DNA from: Candidatus Cloacimonadota bacterium
GTDB taxonomy: Bacteria > Cloacimonadota > Cloacimonadia > Cloacimonadales > Cloacimonadaceae
Assembly (NCBI GenBank): GCA_023230795.1
Contig: JALNWR010000128.1
Coordinates: 1 to 7,399, forward strand
Length of the DNA: 7,399 bases
Direction: 5' to 3'
Positions 7,345 through 7,399 of the stretch are shown in pieces. The notes under the pieces were generated by a model. It was not told where the DNA came from, searched no databases, and saw nothing but the letters and a program-made list of their open reading frames with translations. The translations under genes were made by a program, and so were the position numbers. The stretch's first letter is position 1, and each line of letters opens with the position of its first letter.

Positions 7345-7366
7345 ATGATAGTATCTTAGCTATCAT
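7345..7366. repeat. Perfect 7-bp inverted repeat, possible operator or weak hairpin
   Basis: ATGATAG at 7345-7351 and CTATCAT at 7360-7366 are exact reverse complements separated by eight bases. The arms are AT-rich and no T run follows, so a strong terminator is unlikely. Its place downstream of the candidate promoter would suit an operator or a 5' leader hairpin for the next gene. Function is inferred only. Confidence 0.45.
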
Positions 7367-7399
7367 CTATGCCTATGTATTTCAGTTTATACTTTTGGC

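Larger units (their letters stand above)
7225..7399. other. AT-rich non-coding region after mtaB
   Basis: These 175 bases hold no supported gene. By hand count 7321-7380 is 18/60 G+C, against 38/60 in a sample coding stretch (5221-5280). The region contains a sigma70-like promoter candidate and a perfect inverted repeat, listed separately. No GC-rich hairpin followed by a T run was seen, so a rho-independent terminator for the upstream genes is not evident. An ATG at 7369 opens a frame to the window end, but it has no ribosome binding site and is too short to judge. Confidence 0.6.

Noticed and set aside
7369..7399. Possible start of another gene at ATG 7369
   Set aside because: Only ten codons are visible, with no ribosome binding site and no recognisable motif.
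1..7399. CRISPR arrays, insertion sequences, tRNA or rRNA genes
   Set aside because: I saw no spaced direct repeats, no transposase motifs with terminal repeats, and no tRNA- or rRNA-like segments. Coding sequence fills almost the whole window.

Overview
This is an ordinary but tightly packed run of bacterial chromosomal housekeeping genes, all on the + strand. It probably comes from a Gram-negative bacterium. The order is the 3' end of dnaN (sliding clamp), recF, an UMF1/Atg22-type MFS transporter, a PotD-like substrate-binding lipoprotein, aspS, purN and mtaB. The last stretch (7225-7399) is AT-rich and has no supported gene.

The organism cannot be fixed from the sequence alone. The dnaN-recF pair suggests the dnaA/dnaN/recF neighbourhood often found near the replication origin, but gyrB does not follow recF. 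The GGQGMYG stretch in PurN resembles Bacteroidetes-type PurN proteins. I lean towards the FCB group or a Cloacimonadota-like lineage, as a low-confidence guess from recall. AspRS is the bacterial type, with a GAD insertion domain.

Layout: gene gaps and overlaps are 16 nt (dnaN/recF), a 4-nt ATGA overlap (recF/MFS), 11 nt (MFS/potD), 14 nt (potD/aspS), a 34-nt overlap (aspS/purN) and a 20-nt overlap (purN/mtaB). No gap has room for a promoter or terminator of its own, so the seven genes look like one co-transcribed, partly translationally coupled unit that runs out in the AT-rich region after mtaB.

The genes do not form one pathway. They cover replication (DnaN), gap repair (RecF), transport (MFS and PotD-like), tRNA charging (AspRS), purine synthesis (PurN) and tRNA position-37 modification (MtaB). 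The items most worth a second look are the PotD-like lipoprotein with no ABC partner genes and two changed ligand-pocket positions, a two-residue insertion in the PurN phosphate-binding loop, the long gene overlaps, and a promoter-like signal plus a perfect inverted repeat after mtaB. I saw no clear sign of a new multi-gene system.
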